Part shown: piece after piece, positions 60,661 to 64,000 of the stretch
Layout of the letters: each line of letters begins with the position of its first letter
Position numbering within the stretch: the stretch's first letter is position 1
Source of the DNA: Litoditis marina
Taxonomy: Eukaryota > Nematoda > Chromadorea > Rhabditida > Rhabditidae
Direction: 5' to 3'
Assembly: GCA_964036275.1 (NCBI GenBank)
Contig: CAXIWQ010000346.1
Location: 1 to 64,000 of the forward strand
DNA: 64,000 nt
Notes under the pieces: generated by a model
The model's database searches: none
Seen by the model: the letters and a program-made list of their open reading frames with translations, nothing else
Told to the model about the DNA's origin: nothing
Program-made: the position numbers and the translations under genes

Positions 60661-62371
60661 TTGAAGGTCTGGTTAGACCTAAATTAGGGTAACTAGGGTG
60701 GAAAATTACGTAGAAAACGAATATCAGGTTTTTGAAACCATCCGATTGGTTTGAACCCTACTTTAACGTATTTGACGGCGCGTGCTTCCCCCAAACACAG
60801 CAGAATCCGAAGACAGTCTGACAATTGAACATAAGTTCGAATGGGCCATATATCCAATCGAACATTAGTCCAACAGTCCTACAATCTAATTTTATTAATT
60901 TGCGTGGGAGTAAAAGAGCCCGGCCCTCCTCTAACGTGCAAAGCTTGCGTGCATCAAGTCAACAGCACGTTTACCGGTTGCCGCCAAACGCTGGTGGTAA
61001 TTAAAATCAAAAGGTTGATAGAAAAAAAGGGAGGGGAAGAACGAGGAGAGAAGAGAAAGAGAGAGATAGAGAAAAAAGGAGAGAGAGAAAGAGAGAAGGA
61101 AAGAGAAGAGACGAGAGAGAGAGAGCACAGACAAGTTTCTTTCATTTGAAAATAATGTTACTCTTATTCCACCCAAAAACAAAACCCAATATTTTTCCAT
61201 AGCACGAAAACCGTCCCGGTCTTGACCAAATCGGAATATCCAAGATGGAGGTCTGGTTAGACCTAAAATGAGTTAACTATGGTAGAAAAATACGTAGAAA
61301 CAAATATCATGTTTTCGAAACCATCCGATTAGTTTTAGCCCTACTTTAACGTATTTGACGGCGCGAGCTTCCCCCAAACACAGCAGAACTCAAAGACAGT
61401 CCTGACATTTGAACAAGAATCCGAAAGGGCCTTAAATTCAATCGAACAATAGTCCAACAGTGAGAGAGAGATAGAGAAAGAGAGAGAAGAAGAAAAAGAG
61501 AGAGAGAGAAAGAGAGAAGGAGAGAGAAGAGAAGAGACAGAGAGAGAGAGAGAAGAGAGCACAGACACGTTTTTTCCATTCGAAAATAATGTTACTCTTA
61601 TTCCTCCCAAAACCAAAACCCCACTATTCTACCTGTTCCCAAGGCACGATAAACCGTCCCGGACTTGACCAAATCGAAATATCCAATATGGAGGTCTGGG
61701 TTAGACCTAAAAATGAGTTAACTATGATAGAAAAATACGTAGAAAACGAATGTCAGGTTTTCGGAACCATCCGATTAGGTTTAGCACTACTTCAACGTAT
61801 TTGACGGCGCGTGCTTCCCCCAAACACAGCAGAACTCAGAGAAAGTCTCACAATTGAACAGGAGTTCGAAAGGGCCATACATCCAATCGAACATAAGTCC
61901 AACAGTGAGAGAAAGATAGAGAAAGAGAGAGGAGAAGAAAGAGAGAGAGAGAGAAGAGAGAAGGAAAGAGAAGAGAGAGAGAAGAGAGCACAGACAACGT
62001 TTTTTCCATTCGAAAATAATGTTACTCTTATTACTCCCAAAACCAGAACCCACTATTCTACCTGTTTCCAAGGCACGAACAACCGTCCCGGACTTGACCA
62101 AATCGAAATATCCAATATGAAGGTCTGGTTAGACCTATAGCAGGTTAACTAGGGTGGAAAATTACGTAGAAAACGAATATCAGGTTTTTGAAACCATCCG
62201 ATTGGTTGGAACCCTACTTTAACGTATTTGACGGCGCGTGCTTCCCCCAAACACAGCAGAATTCGAAGACAGTCTGACAATTGAACATAAGTTCGAATGG
62301 GCCATATATCCAATCGAACAATAGTCCAACAGTCCTACAATCTCATTTCTAAAATTGAGAGAGAGAAATTA
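60661..62371 (-). repeat. Sat600 satellite, minus block
   Basis: Four minus-strand monomers, anchored near 61215, 61668 and 62093 plus a partial one at each end. The first begins at AGGTCTGGTTAGACC, directly after a plus-strand GC island. The block ends in GAGAGAGAAATTAAAAATTTC (62360-62379), where a short perfect palindrome GAAATTAAAAATTTC marks the return to plus. Confidence 0.87.
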
Positions 62372-64000
62372 AAAATTTCACGTACGGGGCGGGCCGGGCT
62401 TTTATTCCCACGCAGATTATAGAAGTAAGATTGTAGGACTGTTGGACTTTTGCTCGATTGGATTCATGGCCCTTTCGAACTTCTGTTCAATTGTCAGACT
62501 GTCTTTGAGTTCTGCTGTGTTTGGGGGAGCACGCGCCGTCAAATACGTTGAAGTAGGGCTAAAACTAATTGGATGGTTCCGAAACCTGATATTCGTTTTC
62601 TACGTATTTTTCTACCATAGTTAACTTAATTTAGGTCTAACCAGACCTCCATATTGGATATTTCGATTTGGTCAAGTCCGGGACGGTTTTTGTGCCTTGG
62701 GAACAGGTAGAATAGTGAGTTCTGGTTTTGGGAGGAATAAGAGTAACATTATTTTCGAATGGAAAAAAACGTGTCTGTGCTCTCTTCTCTCTCTCTCTCT
62801 CTGTCTCTTCTCTTCTCTCTCCTTCTTTCTTTCTCTCTCTCTTTTCCTTCTTCTCTCTCTTTCTCTATCTCTCTCTCACTGTTGGACTATTGTTCGATTG
62901 GATTAAGGCCCTTTCGAACTCTTGTTCAATTGTCAGACTGTCTTTGAGTTCTGCTGTGTTTGGGGAAAGCTCGCGCCGTCAAATACGTTAAAGTAGGGCT
63001 AAAACTAATCGGATGGTATCGAAAACATGATATTTGTTTCTACGTATTTTTCTACCATAGTTAACTCATTGTAGGTCTAACCAGACCTCCATCTTGGATA
63101 TTCCGATTTGGTTAAGACCGGGACGGTTTTTCGTGCCTTGGAAACAGATAGAATAGTGAGTTATGGTTTTGGGAGGGAATAAGAGTAACATTATTTTCTA
63201 ATGGAAAAAAACGTGTCTGTGCTCTCTTCTCTCTCTCTCTCTCTCTGTCTCTTCTCTTCTCTCTCCTTCTCTCTTTCTCTCTCTCTCTTTTTCTTCTTCT
63301 ATCTCTTTCTCTATCTCTCTCTCACTGTTGGACTATTGTTCGATTCGATTCAAGGCCCTTTTGAACTCTTGTTCAATTGTCAGACTGTCTTTGAGTTCTG
63401 CTGTGTTTGGGGAAAGCTCGCGCCGTCAAATACGTTAAAGTAGGGCTAAAACTAATCGGATGGTTTCGAAAACATGATATTTGTTTCTACGTATTTTTCT
63501 ACCATAGTTAACTCATTTTAGGTCTAACCAGACCTCCATCCTGGATATTCGATTTGGTCAAGACCGGGACGGTTTTTCGTGCTATGGAAGAATATTGGGT
63601 TTTGTTTTTGGGAGGAATAAGAGTAACATTATTTCAAATGAAAAAAACTTGTCTGTGCTCTCTTCTCTCTCGTCTCTTCTCTTTCCTTCTCTCTTTCTCT
63701 CTCTCTCCCTTTTTTCTCTATCTCTCTCTTTCTCTCTCTCTCCCTCTTTCTTCCCCTCCTTTTTTATCTATCAACCTTTTAATTTTAATTACCACCAGCG
63801 TTTGGCGGCAACCGGTAAACGTGCTTTTGACTTGATGCACGCAAGCTTCCGCACGTTAGGGGAGGGCCGGGCTTTTACTCCCACGCAAATTATAGAAATG
63901 AGATTGTGGGACTGTTGGACTATTGTTCGATTGGATATATGGCCCATCCGAACTCATGTTCAATTGTCAGACTGTCTTCGAATTCTGCTGTGTTTGGGGG
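62372..64000 (+). repeat. Sat600 satellite, plus block 7 (runs off the window)
   Basis: A partial long monomer from the GC island (CACGTACGGGGCGGGCC) is followed by two short monomers (anchors near 62674 and 63112) and a long monomer (about 63557) that continues past the end of the window. Short monomers here have an expanded CTCTCTCTCTCTGTCTC start to the pyrimidine tract. Confidence 0.9.

Overview
The window is a repeat-dominated piece of a eukaryotic nuclear genome. There are no bacterial operons, no intact host gene and no RNA gene. The only recognisable protein-coding material is two decayed retroelement fragments: a BEL/Pao-type reverse transcriptase piece (about 48.26-48.82 kb) and a Penelope-like-element GIY-YIG endonuclease piece (about 49.24-50.09 kb). 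The BEL/Pao wording (VYDASAK, SLNECLYRGPVLLPDL, DIEKAFLQ, YVDN) looks most like copies from nematodes and related invertebrates. I would say an invertebrate, possibly a nematode, with low certainty about the phylum. Nearly all short open frames in the rest are Ser/Leu/Phe-rich or Arg/Glu/Lys-rich translations of (CT)n/(GA)n tracts and are not genes.

Layout. 1-2514: unique AT-rich flank without a recognisable gene. 2515-22302: arrays of a satellite called Sat600 here. Long monomers are about 590-620 bp. Short monomers are about 430 bp and lack a GC-rich module. The order in each is: leader with a perfect 16-nt hairpin motif, G/T-rich stretch, 70-130 nt polypyrimidine tract, GC-rich island (long form only), tail. 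Orientation is + except 4488-5058 and 20931-22302. 22303-31685: a different repeat complex made of foldback elements, 130-bp minisatellites carrying TGACGTCA (CRE-like) palindromes, and a 3' module with (CCCA)n. It is organised as three head-to-tail 2.5-2.7 kb higher-order copies. 31686-43836: Sat600 again (+, then -, then +), ending in a palindrome with arms of about 1.75 kb. 43840-48261: an unrelated 130-bp tandem repeat (Sat130, about 34 copies). 48262-50090: the two retroelement fragments. 50091-50181: one more Sat130 piece. 50182-50943: unique sequence with a hairpin. 50944-51143: a 200-N assembly gap. 51144-64000: Sat600 in alternating orientations, interrupted by one near-complete (51643-53761) and one truncated (55158-56048) copy of the foldback/minisatellite element and by a small unclassified insert (57680-57895).

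How it fits together. The parts are related by duplication and rearrangement rather than by a shared pathway. Sat600 expanded through higher-order repeats (about 1.61 kb and 1.46 kb). It was inverted several times and duplicated across inversion junctions (19.77-21.81 kb matches 32.25-34.31 kb). It also served as insertion target for the foldback/minisatellite element. The best candidates for something undescribed are three. The first is that composite element: long hairpin, CRE-bearing 130-bp minisatellite, GC-rich hairpin 3' end, and a matching subterminal inverted motif at both ends, possibly a Helentron/HINE-like non-autonomous element. The second is the large palindrome. The third is the polypyrimidine-rich Sat600 family itself. 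Many near-identical copies differ by single-base indels in homopolymers, so some structure may be assembly noise.
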